Shown: positions 1-54,030, counted from the first letter of the stretch. The stretch: DNA of 64,000 nt from Diadema setosum (GCF_964275005.1 NC_092695.1:10927697-10991696); one strand, 5' to 3'. Program-made: numbers and translations. Notes: generated by a model not told the origin, from the sequence alone.

Positions 1-810
1 GTACCTAAGGAGACAAACCTGTGCCATTTAACTTCCCTTCTTCTGCTGTGACAGGATTTTGTTTTCAATGCATTATTCGTTTCAACTTTGTGTTAGGTCC
101 AGACATTTTTGTCAATAAATATTTTGTTTCTGTTATCTCAGAGTAACAAAAACAGATTTGAGAAATATTGCTGAAAGGCTTTCATTGGCATGATTGGCGT
201 GAAAACCTTTTTATTTATTTCTATGTGTTTATTAATATGCCAATGATTCAACAGTTTCATATACAGTACTTAAACTTATCAAGGAGGTACATGACAAGAG
301 CTAGTAGTAGCTCCCTGCATCGACTTGAATAAGATGATTTCTGCAACCAACTGTACTCCATCATTGACAGTCCTGAAATGTGGGTATCTCAGTATTCCTA
401 ACATCAAAGTGCTCTCTATGGAATACACCCTGTAGGCAGAATTTGTTGGTGCAAAATGGACCGATAAATCTGGTTATCCATTAAACATGAATAATGGCAA
501 AGATCTTTCTTTCCTTTACCCACGATAAATTTTAAGGTGATATTCTGAATGCAGGTATTATCGACTTTAATACCGTGATGAGTTTAAAATAAAAAAATAA
601 TGAAGGTGATCCGTGTGGAGGAGGGATGTACGAGATTTGAATGTTACGCATGCTCATGGAGGTTCACCCGACGTTGTGAAAAGAAGTGTACGAAAACGAA
701 CATTCTGTAAAAATCAACAGTAGCCAAACTCTTTTCTGGTTTGGAAGACCCTGACTGACATCAGCACACCTTCAAACAAAAAACACTTGTGTTGACTATT
801 AAATATATAG

Positions 811-933
811 ATGTTTATATCTATATCTATATCTATATATCTATATACGTATATATATATATATAATATATATAAATATTCATATATATATTATATATAT
901 ATATATAATGTATATATATATATAATATATACA

Positions 934-1024
<91 letters not shown>

Positions 1025-1040
1025 GTATATATTAACAGTG
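811..1040. repeat. AT-rich microsatellite
   Basis: Nearly pure (TA)n with short interruptions. The open frame across it encodes only Tyr/Ile repeats and is not a gene. Confidence 0.95.
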
Positions 1041-1580
1041 ATTATAATGTTGTTTGTAGTCCGTGTGTTGGTACCAGTACAGAAAAGATGACGAAGCAAG
1101 GTAATTTGTAAAGCACAGATTTTTTTTATTGCCGCCTCCTCAGCATGAAACGCGCAAATGTGCATTCAAAGAATACAGATGGGCTTCTCGTCTACCTTTT
1201 CTGAAATAATCTTGTTTTTTCCTCATCTTCCTATGTTAAGTGTATGCAGGCTTCTAATTTTCTTCCCTCTACAACTGTGATATTTGATACTCTGACTTCA
1301 CATCTGCATGATCCGTGTATATTGTATCATTCACTCCCCAGCTGTAGCTCATGTGCAAAATGTTCCATGTATTTTCATGATGTCCATGAAAGTCGATGTA
1401 AAACCTATAAGGGTGCCTTTAGAAGGCAGTTTTGTACTACTGAAAGGCCAACTCTACACGATAATGAAGAAATGAATGAACGAATAAATAAATCAATCAA
1501 TATAAATCACGTCCTGTCATTAGCTTGGTTCTGATTAAGTCTGAAATTCGGGACGCATGCGGAAGTAAATATTTATTTAT

Positions 1581-1606
1581 TTATCTATCTACCTATATAT
1601 ATATAC

Positions 1607-1675
<69 letters not shown>
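1581..1675. repeat. (TA)n microsatellite
   Basis: Long run of alternating TA with a few ATAC interruptions. Confidence 0.93.
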
Positions 1676-2062
1676 ACTTTTTACTTGCAATCGTAGTTTT
1701 ATTGAAGGAAACATTACGCGCACAAATATTGCGACAAAAAACAAAAGTATAAAAGCTTCTTCCTTAGGTTGATTTTAAAACTGCCTCTAGTTTCATCCGT
1801 TTTGTGACCCGGCCGTGTGTGACTCTAATGTTCCCCCGAGTCCTCTGGCATGGTTCTGCCACCATAGACACGCCAAGCAAGGTGTTTTATTCGCATCAAC
1901 TATAGTCCTTCAAAGGTGACCAACAGCCATCTATCACTTTCATTCAAATCAAATCAAGTGAAATCAAATGAAATCACGCATCGTCTGCGTCACACAGTTT
2001 ATTACAGATTGATGTCGATTCCATGTTGGTGATGGTTTTACAGTTGACAGAGAATTCCTATA

Positions 2063-2370
2063 ATCCCTACTGGAAAGAACACAATGTCTCAGAGTGTGTT
2101 TAAAATGTGTTCACATAGTCGACTATGTAAAAAAACGCTCAGATTTAACAGTGTAAAGATAATTCCACACTGTGGTGTGGTTTTTCACTGAGAGTTCACA
2201 TAATAATGACATGTTTCACACTGGGAATTGATGATTCACAATGTGTTGACAATGTTAAAACGCTCGAATTTAATAATGTGAAGAGATTTCACACTGTGTT
2301 TACAATGTGTTCACGCTCTGTTTTACAATGTATTTCACACGGTGGGACACTGTGTTCTTTCCAGCAGAGT
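2063..2370. mobile_element. Short TIR element with CACTGTGT motifs, copy A (MITE-like)
   Basis: The ends read ATCCCTACTGGAAAGAACAC and, in reverse, CTCTGCTGGAAAGAACACAG, forming an imperfect terminal inverted repeat. The inside is packed with TTCACACTGTG/CACAGTGTG motifs on both strands and has no coding capacity. A second copy in the same orientation lies at 12110-12393. Confidence 0.7.
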
Positions 2371-2681
2371 TGTGACAGGATTAGTAACTTGACAGCAAAG
2401 CATGACAAATATTTTATTATGGTAAAAGTCTTTCAAAAAATAAGTGTAGATGTTAAAAACATTCTGGGTAGTTTTCTGAAACACTGCTTTAAGACTTCTT
2501 ACATTACTTGTATTGGAATAACTTGATTACTTCGGGAGTATAAATCGCTTGAAAAAAAAAAAAAACTCCTAATCGTCATTAACAAGATGACGAGAATACG
2601 TTAATGTAAGTGATGACTGAAACAGCTTGGAAAGTGTTGTTGGATCTCCTCGGGGATCACGGTGCTGGCGTTAGGAGTGGC

Positions 2682-2995
2682 GGTCACAGCTCGTTATTCC
2701 GAAGGTTCGTTATTCCGAAGGCTCTTCAGTCCGAAGATTCGTTATTCCGAAGGTTCGTTATTTCGAATTTCATTTTCGGATTAACAACGAACAACAACAA
2801 CGAACCTTCGGAATAACGCCACAAATGTTCGGATTAACGAACCCTTTTTCATTTTCGGATGAACGAACTTCTAGGTATAGGGAATTTGTGTGTTTCGGAT
2901 TAACGAACCTTCGGAATAACGAACTTTCGGAATAACGAACCTTCGGAATAATGAACCTTCGGAATAGCGAACCTTCGGAATAACGAACGGCACCC
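2682..2995. mobile_element. Foldback element built of TTCGGAATAACGAACC units, copy A
   Basis: This 314 bp element is almost entirely direct and inverted copies of the 16-mer unit. It is flanked by AGGAGTGGC at 2673-2681 and 2996-3004, a 9 bp target duplication. The ends are GGTCACAGCTCGTTATTCC and, in reverse, GGGTGCCGTTCGTTATTCC. A 9 bp duplication is known for Mutator-like transposons, but no transposase is present and the family is unassigned. A second copy in opposite orientation lies at about 54031-54298. Confidence 0.75.
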
Positions 2996-3096
2996 AGGAG
3001 TGGCAGCGATTAACAGAGCATTATTATGTAGTATAAAATTATGCTATTGTTCTTTCCATGCTGTGTTTCATTCACAGTCAGTCAGTTGGAAGCTTT

Positions 3097-24889
<21,793 letters not shown>

Positions 24890-25160
24890 TGTAAAACCCT
24901 ATCCCGGTTCTATTACTACAGTCGTTTTATGACTGTACCATTTGCATGAGGCAATTATAGTGGGGCCCGGCGGGCAAGGTCGTACACGTAAAAACTCTAA
25001 GCGTTGAGTTCCTTTTAGGCGGGGCAAGCTTCGTTCTTCGTTTCAAATAAACAAACGTGACGATTGTTATGCAAAGATGAAACTTAGATCCTCAGAACAT
25101 ACACCCCTGGTCTTACGTAAGAACCTCGTGTAAGCAAACGGAGTCGATACCGCCTGATAC
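24890..25160 (-). promoter_or_regulatory. Copy 1 5' UTR and proximal promoter
   Basis: Read on the minus strand, the sequence upstream of the copy 1 ATG resembles the same region of copy 2. The stretch just before the ATG shares TTTTACAATGAAG. A GGAACTCA motif at 25005-25012 (reverse) and a TATTTGAA-like box at 25042-25049 align with GGAACTCA and TATTTAAG of copy 2. The most conserved part, 25108-25160, holds TTACGTAA (25113-25120, a bZIP/C/EBP-type palindrome) and GTTTGCTTA (reverse of 25131-25139, forkhead-like). An ATGCAAAT octamer lies at 24940-24947. Exact start site and function are inferred. Confidence 0.5.
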
Positions 25161-25299
25161 TCATAAAGACTTGTGTTAATTTCCCACGCTAATCATTCCT
25201 CAATCTCTGTCACGATGATTTCTGACCAAAAATTTTCATCATCTACCGCAAACACAATCCATCACACACACACGGTCACACGCACACACACACACACAC

Positions 25300-26150
25300 G
25301 CGAAACACATGTACGTCGATCCGGTTTCACGATGGGGGGGGGGGCAACACTTTTGGAATATCTGCGCGAGGGGGGGGGAGGATGTTTTGCATTGGCACCA
25401 GGGAGATTTTGCATTTTCAGACCTGGAATTGAGCGATCTGGTGCACACTTTGGGTGACATTGGGGAGGGGGGGGGGGGGGTGTGGGATGGGCCCCTCCCA
25501 CACGACGGAGCTTTTTCAAGTTTTAGAATTGAAATAGAACGATCTGATGCACATTTTGTGTAAAATATGAGGAAAATTGTCAATCCCAAAAGTGTGCCGA
25601 GTCTAAATCTTTGGATAGGAACCGAGCGGGAGAAAGATGAATTAAGAGGATAAGGGAACTTTTGAAAATGTTTATTTGAATTGGAATGACAGATATGACG
25701 CACACTTTTTGATTACATGTTCTGAAATTTGTCAATCTCGTAAACACATTTTTGATAGAATTTCGGAAGCTGTCAATCCCCAAGACTTTTAGTATACTAA
25801 ATTTATGAAGGGAAACCAAACGGGGAAAGTGTTAATTGAAAGGAGATATCCCCTCCCACCAGATGGATTTTCTTTTTAAGTGAGGTGACAGATCTGGTGC
25901 ACACTTTTGATGAAACATTGGGAAATCTGTCTATATAAAAGTGTACCGAATTTGGGAGGGTGTTGGAGGAGGTTTCCCCTCCCTACGCAAGAGAGATTTT
26001 GCATTTTCAGAGTTAAAATTCATCAATCTGGTGCACACTTCGGGTGAGGTATTTGGACAGTTTTCTATGGAAAAAAAGCAAGAAAATCTTCTCGTCTCGG
26101 GAACTATTGGGGGGGGGGGTTGTATGTTTGAACCTCCGCCCTACTCCCCC
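25300..26150. repeat. Degenerate tandem repeat with GATCTGGTGCACACTTT motif
   Basis: The motif recurs near 25433, 25541, 25691, 25890 and 26023. It is often preceded by GGGAGATTTTGCATTTTCAGA-like or CCCCTCCCACCAGATGG-like text and separated by G-runs. Spacing varies from about 108 to 199 bp. There is no coding signal. Confidence 0.65.
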
Positions 26151-26401
26151 TCCCCAGGGTTGACTCCCCTGCAATTTGTTCTTATCTTAAATCTGACATT
26201 CATTTACATACAGCAGCACAGACTTGCAGAATTTATCACTCTTGATCAGGACATTCTTTGTGTCTTTGAGGTTCATGAATAGTTGCATAATGTACGGTCT
26301 ATTCGATTTTATACTGTTCACCACACTTCATTTTTTGATGAGTTAAGCACAAACTATCTAAAATTGGACTTTGTATTCCCTTAATATCTCTGTAATCTCT
26401 C

Positions 26402-26402
<1 letters not shown>

Positions 26403-26442
<40 letters not shown>
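26403..26442. repeat. (GT)n microsatellite
   Basis: About 20 consecutive GT units. Confidence 0.95.
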
Positions 26443-26443
<1 letters not shown>

Positions 26444-27592
26444 TTACAAACATTTAGCGGAAATCAGAGTAGAGTCCAAGAGCATTTAGTATATATATTT
26501 TTTCAAATACAAACTTGAGTAGTGATTTACAGGTTTATTATATTGGACTGCAATTCATTTGACAATGATCGAGTAATCAGTCTGTTGGAAAAGGCCCAAT
26601 TTATGTTTTTCAGCATGGCTTGCCAACTGCCCTTAAAATAAATCCTGTTTCTTTTAACATTTTGTACTGTAAAGTACTTATTGGAAACGTCACATATTTC
26701 TTTTTTTCTTTTAAGTGTCAGCATTTTGAATCACTTCGTTTGCAAGAATCGGCAAAGCTGAGTTTACTACATTTAGGACCTACATTTGGATCTACATCTT
26801 AAAATATGTTTCAACGACATGTGCTCCCTTGGTTGATGACGATCATTTTTATGAGCAAAGCAATAAACAGCAAAATGAAGAAACAATTCTTTCAGTTAAA
26901 AGCGCGCCGATATCGATAGCTCGATAAATCAGTCATTCATGCGTATGTATTCGCTCAAGATTTCAAAAAACTTCCTTACACGAATGAAAGGCCAACGCAG
27001 AATAGGAAGCCTTTCAATTCAGGTCATCAGCATGACAGATTCTATGATGAATCCCTGCTCTTTGCTTTGATTCAACTAGTTCTGCTGAATGACAGACTCT
27101 TAACGTATAGGTCCCGTCCTGCCTTTAGTAAAGTGCTTAATCATGCAAAGCAGCAATGTCCAAGGGATTAAATCTGTCTACAAGGCCGTATAACTAAGGA
27201 GAAGACATGGGGGGCGGGGGCAAATTACTCTCTCAGTCAGCTTCCCCTGATGCTCCACCACTCCTCCTTTTGCTCGGCTTTGTTAACTTTGTCTGTTTGT
27301 CTTTCCGTTAGAATTTGCGGGATGTGACAGAGTGATCGGCCTAGCTTCTTGCGTATGGTGTCATGGGACTACAGACGGGGACTGCACACAAAACTATAAA
27401 ATCAAGCTTGAATGTTGTTAATTGCAGGACATCTTTTCACTGATCGTTGAATGTTACACAATGTCATCTGATAACCCTCTAAGTATCAAGTAAAAGTTGT
27501 ATACCATTACATTCTCATTATGGAATTGAGTCATCAAGGAAAAAAATATAATAACATCGGTTTAAGTTTTCACATTGTCGAATCTTGACTTA

Positions 27593-28198
27593 AAGGGGAA
27601 CTCCAGTCCAAATTCAAGTTTGTGTAATAAAAATAGAGTAAAAAAAAAACAAAAGTTCAACGGTATAATTTTAACCGAAATCGGGTGAAAAAGAGGAAGT
27701 TATGACATTTCAAATTTTCGCTAATTTTTCAGGAAACAGTTCTTGCACAGTCAATATGAATACGCAAATGGCAAAGTGAGCATGTCATTCCCTACCAACC
27801 TGTCATATAGTTTGTACATAAAATGTTGAAATTACCATTTTTTAGTCAAATGCAAATATGCACGAGACTCAAACCATGGTATATCTAACTGATCACTATT
27901 CTGAAGTTATTCAACCAGGAATAGCATATTTCAGACTTATATGACAGAAATATTGAATTTTCGTCATTTTTTGTATACGATCAATGGAAAATTGTGAGGG
28001 TATGACATGGTTAGCTCACTCATTTGCTTAATCATGTCCACTGTACAGAACTTGTTTTACATTGTAGCAAAACTTTAAAATGTCATTACTTCCTTATTTT
28101 ATACCCGATTTCTATCACAATTATACCGTTGAACTCGCAATATTTTACTCTTTGTTATCAGACTAACTTGGACTTGGATTTGGACTGGATTTCCCCTT
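27593..28198. mobile_element. Foldback MITE with TA target duplication
   Basis: The left end AAGGGGAACTCCAGTCCAAA and the right end in reverse AAGGGGAAATCCAGTCCAAA form the TIR. The arms extend more than 100 bp (GTTCAACGGTATAATT and AAATCGGGT on both). TA dinucleotides flank it at 27591-27592 and 28199-28200. It is non-coding, intergenic between esterase copies 1 and 2. Confidence 0.78.
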
Positions 28199-31109
28199 TA
28201 GGCAGAGGAGAAATTTCGCTGCCGTTAATGACACATGAATCAACTTGTGTAAGTATGTTGTGAATTATGCCTACCAAAAAAAAAAAAAAATGATCAAGCT
28301 TTTCACTCCACAAAACACTTTTATCAACTATAATAGAATGCCTAAGAAAGCACAAGAGGCCTATATACACTCTCGATCTCCCAAATGGCGAGGTGTACTT
28401 ATCAAGGAATGGCAAACGATGATCTCTATTCATGGTCTATCGATATCACTCAATGAATTTGAAACGTTTTTCTTGAAATGACGATAAAATAAATACAAGG
28501 GATATTGTTGTGATTCACGCTGCTTAATTTTGCTGTTTGTGGGCTATAGGACAACAATAACACGTTTTCCGCTACCCTCCAAAAATGTGTAACATAATTA
28601 TCTGAACATTAAGTCACATGTGTGTCAAATTTCTTTTGAATCGATTCAAACCTGGATAAGCCGTGTGTCTGTGTGTGTGTGTGTGTGTGTGTTTTTTTTT
28701 TTTTGTGACCTAGGAGCCTTAAAGTGTAGTCTCCATGACAACAGATAAGTACCTACTTTCCGCGACTCTCTGAAATACGTCTTGCACAACTGTACATTAC
28801 AATTACTTAACGTGTGCCTATTTTTTTTTTTTTTTGAATCGCTTACAAACGCTGATTCCTATATACTAGTACCCCTTTCTACTTCGATTGACTGGATAAC
28901 ACTTTACTATACCTTTCTTGGCATTCTAATCTCCATCATTTTAATCTGTGACGGATTTGAATATCAGTCCATTCAAATCTGCTATGAAAGAATCAATGAT
29001 GCACCGAAGACGTCATGAAATCTTAATATTACTATGTAAATATTGAACGTTACAATAATTACTTTTGGGGGTTTTTTATATGTCAAGAGGGGCTATAAAT
29101 GTCATACATATTGAGATATTTTACTTCGAATAGGCACATTAAGTGTAATACCCCAATCTCTCTTTTCAATGCGGTATAGAGGGATTTGCAAATTGTTAAA
29201 TTCACTTTACATTCAATTCAATATTTAGTTCAATTAATGAAAGGAAATAGGCCTACATAGTGCAAAGTGATATAGAATCAACTGCTAAAACAGTTTGAAA
29301 GATATCCTTAACTGTAAAACAAAATATATGTACAATGGATATTTTAGCGAGCAAAAAAAAAAAAAAATAGAATACACACTTTGCCATTGTAAAAACAACA
29401 ACAACAACAACAAGAAACAGAAATTCAATATGGCGGTTGAAAAGAGTGTTCCACTAAAAAGCAACCTTGCAGGATGTGGATCATTCGATCAAAAAAAGCA
29501 ACACCAAATTACAAATATAATGACACGTATTCATGCTTGATCTATGTACCACTGGAGTATTTGATTACTGATATGATGAAAATAATGATAAAGCATAATA
29601 CTTAGCACTTGTTTTTAGATATAAACAAAATACAAGCTCAAAATAGAAAAAAATAAAAAAGGCTGGAGTCATCCTCGAATGATACTAGTAGGGCCGAAAT
29701 GAGTTTATCTCTGGACTTATGAAAATCATTGATATAGATTCAAAACTTGTAAATACAATTTTGACATAAAATATGAGTACGTTATTATATTTGTCAACAC
29801 TACAAAATATGATAAATGAAATTTATGGATATACAATTGATACGGTGAAAAAGAAAGAAAAAGACATTCTGAAGTTTAGGAAATGCAGGGTATCAAAAAT
29901 TGGGAGGCATGCTAAAGAAGCAGTGCTTATATAGGGTACTTTTCCCCCAAACAAAGTAAAACAATTATACATAAATATCATTGATCTTCATATTTTTGTA
30001 CATGAAACTAGATCTACTAAATGAATTACACGTATTACGAGTAATCGAATTAACATGTTAACATTTGGAGCAAATCTTTTGTAAAGGAATATTACTAATC
30101 GTCTGTATCAAAATGAGCACAGCATGTTACTCATTATGAAACAACTGAATCGACATTTTGACTATTTCCTGGCATCACAGTGCTTGCGTTACGATCTACG
30201 AGTGAAATTAATTGTCAGTAAATAAGTTACGAATTACGTTGAGCGTTCTTATATCCACGAAGGTATAAATGGTGAAGAAAATTCTTTGAGCTGACTTGAT
30301 TAAATATATCTATTACTTCTAGTAAAATTATGAATAATAAATAGATTTATTTATTACTTCTAATTAAACTTATAATTTGGATTATTTATACCCTACAACG
30401 TTGCAATTATGATAACATAATTTTCGGGAAATTACTGTCATTAACAAAATAATTCTGCCTTTATGCTATCCACTCCAGTGGAATAGCCTAGCCTACAACT
30501 TCACGTAAACTCTTTGCACTTTTCCTATAATCATGACAAACAGAACTGAAATATTGCTGCAGTCATTGTCTCAATGATAAACTTCTGTTCCATTAAAGTT
30601 TCAAATAATGCCGGACGATTGATTTTGGGAAAAATAATGATAAACAGTCACTCGCACGGAATGATTCCTGGTACAGTACAACATGTTCATTCATTCAGGT
30701 TCTCCACACATGAAGTCTGCGGCAAACTTGGAATCAATACCTTGCAGTCTGCATGCCTCTCTGCATTGGTGGAAGGTGGTAAACTCATTTCCCCCCCCCC
30801 CCACTAGATATTGTTTCCTTTAACTTTCAACCAATCACAAATGACTTTACAGCATGGAAGCATTAAAGGTTTTTGAGTAACCTGTCAATCAAAATAGGGC
30901 CGATTTGATGTACCTGTGCATTTTGATGGTAGACTAAGAGCCAATTTAGTCTACCACTTACAGAAATACCTGATATAAATTTCATAGTAGGTGGGGTTTT
31001 GAATACAAAAAAAATGAATAAAATGTGACCGCATAAAGTGAATCCATTACCTTATTTAAATGTTGAAATGAAAAGGATCTACAAAATATAGATGAAATAA
31101 TAATTGAGG

Positions 31110-31115
31110 TTTATT
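31110..31115 (-). terminator. Candidate polyadenylation signal, copy 2
   Basis: AATAAA on the minus strand, about 150 nt past the stop codon. The surrounding sequence (CACAAGGTCATA and TTTATTCTC on the plus strand) is partly shared with the copy 3 3' flank. Confidence 0.4.
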
Positions 31116-31263
31116 CTCGGTCTTTAATTTAGGGTAAGATCATAAATTGGTCTTTCATGTCTCACAAGGTCATATTATAACATCCTGTCATTTCATAGGA
31201 AATAATGGTTTTGCGGTCTTTTGACTTTGCGTTTCAGTCACAGTCAAAAATAGGGAACCCTCT

Positions 31264-50307
<19,044 letters not shown>

Positions 50308-50605
50308 TGTAAAATTTGAACCCAATTCTTGAGTGATGTTATAATCGTCTTTGGCTGTACACCAGTCACATAAGGTTCCACAGATGGCGGCAGTGCACCC
50401 ACAACCTCTTAAAGCTGAGTTCCACGAGGCAGGACCAGCTCCGATGCTTAAATAGTACAGTGTACCCTGTTTCAAGGAAGAGAACTGTAACGAAATGGTG
50501 GATTTCGATCCTTTTCCTCTTTTTTTTCAGCTGCACCGTGGTCTTATACGTACGTAAGAACCGCATAATATAGTAAGCAAACACAGTTGACTGCCTGACT
50601 CGTAT
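50308..50605 (-). promoter_or_regulatory. Copy 2 5' UTR and proximal promoter
   Basis: On the minus strand a TATA-like box TATTTAAG (50447-50454) lies about 38 bp upstream of TCAGCTTT (50411-50418), a possible initiator. The block at 50539-50605 matches the copy 1 upstream block: GTTTGCTTAC, then GGTTCTTACGTA, then AAGACCA, all about 230 bp from the ATG. The core promoter assignment is tentative; the cross-paralog conservation is read directly. Confidence 0.5.
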
Positions 50606-51888
50606 TCTGTGCGTTTCACGCACTACAAACTTTTCCTGTGCCATGCATGAAGGCCTAGTTGCCCATCGGTGACCTTGAAGTCCTGTGTGCCATTGTTGGG
50701 GATCGGGGACTATTGAACACAGTTGAACCAGGGAGGTGGAACCCTTCACGTGCGAATACTTTTGGTATCATAATGTGTTGCACTAAGTAATAGTAACACA
50801 TAGGTAATCGTAGCTGAAAAGCCATCGTCTGCACTACACATAGGAAATGTTTGAGTAAATAATGATTTTTCAAGTGGATTATACATTTCTTTTTTCTTCG
50901 GGTCGGGAAAATTCGAAGCGAGCGCATCCCTTGCGACCTGTGTGTAGATGAAAAGTCTCTATGGTAAACCACCCGTGTGTATGCTATTGAATCGGCGTGT
51001 GCTGTCTATGCAGTTCCACTTGTGTTGTTCTTGCCGGGCGCTGTCCTGCGGGACAACTGGAAGCTATTGTCAGTCCCTGGGAGAGGATCATCTTTCTTTT
51101 GTTGGTCAAGCCTTTCATCCTTTTGTCTTGGTAAACTCCTCTAATCGACCCTACCATACACTGCACATTATACAACCGAAGAATACGCCTCTGTCTGTTT
51201 GTCCTCGTGCACGTACGTCCTTGAAAGTAGACCTGGATATTTTGCTACATGATTGCACGTGCTTGTTTTGACGTGATCGTCTGTTACTGCCGCTCTCCTT
51301 TTCCGGAGAGAAATGACAATCAAAGAAGGCATCTGGTGGAAACTTTAGGATTGCAGACAAGGAGGCAGAGGGAGCGCGAGGGAGAAATAAAAAAGGATAA
51401 TTTTAAACCTGAGTAAAAGAATATTTGTCAATATCTATTTCTATTTCTTCCAATCATGCACCCAAGTGATTCGAAACACTAAGGTTTCTTTAGATTTTTG
51501 TTTATTCTTAAACGAAGATGTGTTTATCTCTTTCTCTCTCTGATGTAGTCCTACCGAGTGTCAAAGCCAATAGGTGAAACGAAAGGTTTTTGATATTGAA
51601 ATTTCAAAATCATGGCACTTTATACAGACGCATGAATAAATTAGTTTGTGTAAAGTATACATCATTCCAAAGAGCGTCAAAGTTTATTTTGAACATGTTC
51701 TTTTTTTTTTTTCTAAATCCTCTGCATGCCACAACCCATATTCCTGTCCATTGGTGTGTGTGTTAAAGTTGTGCACACTTGCTTGACTCATTGGTACGGA
51801 AACGCACATACGCCTCATTGCTTCCACACAGTAAGCCTATGTTTAGGGATTTTATTTTTCTTTCTGGGACGAACTGTATACAAATATA

Positions 51889-51906
51889 TTACACACACAC
51901 ACACAT

Positions 51907-52001
<95 letters not shown>

Positions 52002-52065
52002 TATATACAATGTATATATATATATATATATATATGTATATAATATATATATATACACATATTAT
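51889..52065. repeat. Compound (CA)n(TA)n microsatellite
   Basis: A CA run followed by a long TA run. The open frames over it are artefacts. Confidence 0.95.
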
Positions 52066-52217
52066 GTGTGTGATTTTAAACTATTTGAAATCGAAATATG
52101 AGATTATAATTTTAAAGCACCTCATCTTTTCTATGCAATCCTCGTCTGGTTGGGAAGACCCAATTCGACACTATCACATTATAAAACAACAAACGCATGT
52201 GTTGACATAACTGATTA

Positions 52218-52251
52218 TGAATGAATGAATGAATGAATGAATGAATGAATG
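52218..52251. repeat. (GAAT)n microsatellite
   Basis: About eight GAAT units. Confidence 0.9.
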
Positions 52252-54030
52252 AAAAGTTACATCCAATATCCGCGTGTACAGTGTATGCATGTGTGGAAAT
52301 TAAAATGACAGTATAAAGTTGTAATGCACATGATGGTTCATTTTTGCCTACTAATCTTCCTTATCATGATGGCATCTGTTTGTTTCTGATTGTAATACAA
52401 TTCAGGACACATGCGGTTAAAAGATAAATAATTTAGTTAGCTGCAAAAGAAAAAAAAACAAATTCAGCTTCATCAAAGGAAACACTACACATGCATATCA
52501 GGGAATATACTATCACGTTTTCCGATAATGCTCTTTGAAAATGTGTCCAAGACATCTTTACATGAAGACATATGTGTCCCAAGTATCTTTTGAATCGATT
52601 CAAACCTGGATAAATTCTATCCACTTTTTATGATTAAGGGCCTTAATTTGCAGTTATGACACACTCTCTTCTACTCTTTTAGAATACGCCTTGTACAATT
52701 TTATATTTTAATAACGCGTGTGTGTACTTTCTTCTGAATTTCTTACAAACTGGAATTAAGAATGACTTACAAACCTTGGAGACACAATGGACTGCTACCC
52801 CCTACTCTTTACTTATCAATTTGTCATGCATTACTTTAGTTAGTTCGACAAGTGTATCAATTTAATTTGAATAGCTTAAATGCTGGGGAAGAAGTTTTAT
52901 CTACAAGGCTTTTTCCTGATTTAAATTGCGACCATAATGCATTGCTGTTACGATGGCAATGCAGGTATGCTTTATCTAAAACTTGTCCTCCACTATTTAA
53001 GTTCACAGTCATCACGTGTGCTATATTTCTTTCAAATAGAGGAAAGAAAGAACGAAGAAATATTTTATTCTGCAGGTACATTGGAATCTGCAAGTTGTTT
53101 TTTTTTTATGAGCTGTTCCTATGGCAACGCCATTTTCAGCACTCTTGTAAATTTATCTTGCACAGCATTTATACATTGTATTATTTCTGATAGTGAATTG
53201 TCCATTTTCTTGTAAACTGCTCAAAAACAGAGAAGAAATTCGATCCGTAAGCTTTTTAACCTGATTTGAGGACTATCACGTACTGTTACCATGACGACGC
53301 ACTATAAGATATGGTTGAAAAGCTGTGCCTTGAACAACTTAAAAATGAGTGCTTAATGTGAGTCATTTTTCAATCGCTTGAAAACAAGAGAAGTAGTTTG
53401 ATCCACAACATTTGCAAATACAAGCTTTAAGAGGTAACACACATTGTCAAATTATACTAGTTTGAAGGGAATATAATACAGTACTGACACTTAATTATAA
53501 CATAATCGCCATCAGCTTCGTTAGAGATTATTGATATAACATGTATACAAAATGAAATATAGCAAAATCTGTTACCAAAATTACAAATTTATGAACTAAT
53601 TCATATTTAAAGGTAAATTTCATGAAATCTTAACAGTACTTTCTCTCATCGATGTACATGACATCAAGGTATTGACGTAAATGTTGAATGTTAGAGGTTT
53701 AAATTCACATCTCGAGAAGGACAATACGGAAATTTGTGATAGGGCCTACATTTCAGGCAACAAAAACTGTATAAGAATATGAGGTTTTTATTTATCGGCA
53801 GTCTTTGTAGATCAGTAACTGTCATACTAAGAATGATATCACAATCTGTTTTAAAGATGCAAAATTTGATGGGATTGTGAATTGCTGTCATTGCTTTTAA
53901 ATTGTGTCATATCTCATTTGACTCGACTGATACATTGATCGCTTATTGCGAGATGAAGACATAAAACACGAGCAGGTTTATTTAGTTACACCAGATATCT
54001 ATACCGTATGTCCCCCCCCCAAAAAAAAAA

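Larger units (their letters stand above)
1..3096. other. 3' flank of copy 1 without recognised genes
   Basis: AT-rich DNA with two AT microsatellites (about 811-1040 and 1581-1675) and two short inverted-repeat elements, described separately. Open frames here are short, are mostly microsatellite translations, and show no family resemblance. Confidence 0.6.
24890..31263. other. Intergenic region between esterase copies 1 and 2
   Basis: It contains the copy 1 promoter side, a degenerate repeat block (25300-26150), a GT microsatellite (26403-26442), the foldback element 27593-28198 and otherwise unique AT-rich DNA. About 28.3-31.1 kb holds nothing I can identify. Confidence 0.6.

Noticed and set aside
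811-1035. 74-residue open frame of Tyr/Ile repeats
   Set aside because: Translation of a TA microsatellite.
25239-25703. 154-residue minus-strand frame rich in Pro/Cys
   Set aside because: It lies across CA and G/C runs in a repeat block; no family resemblance.
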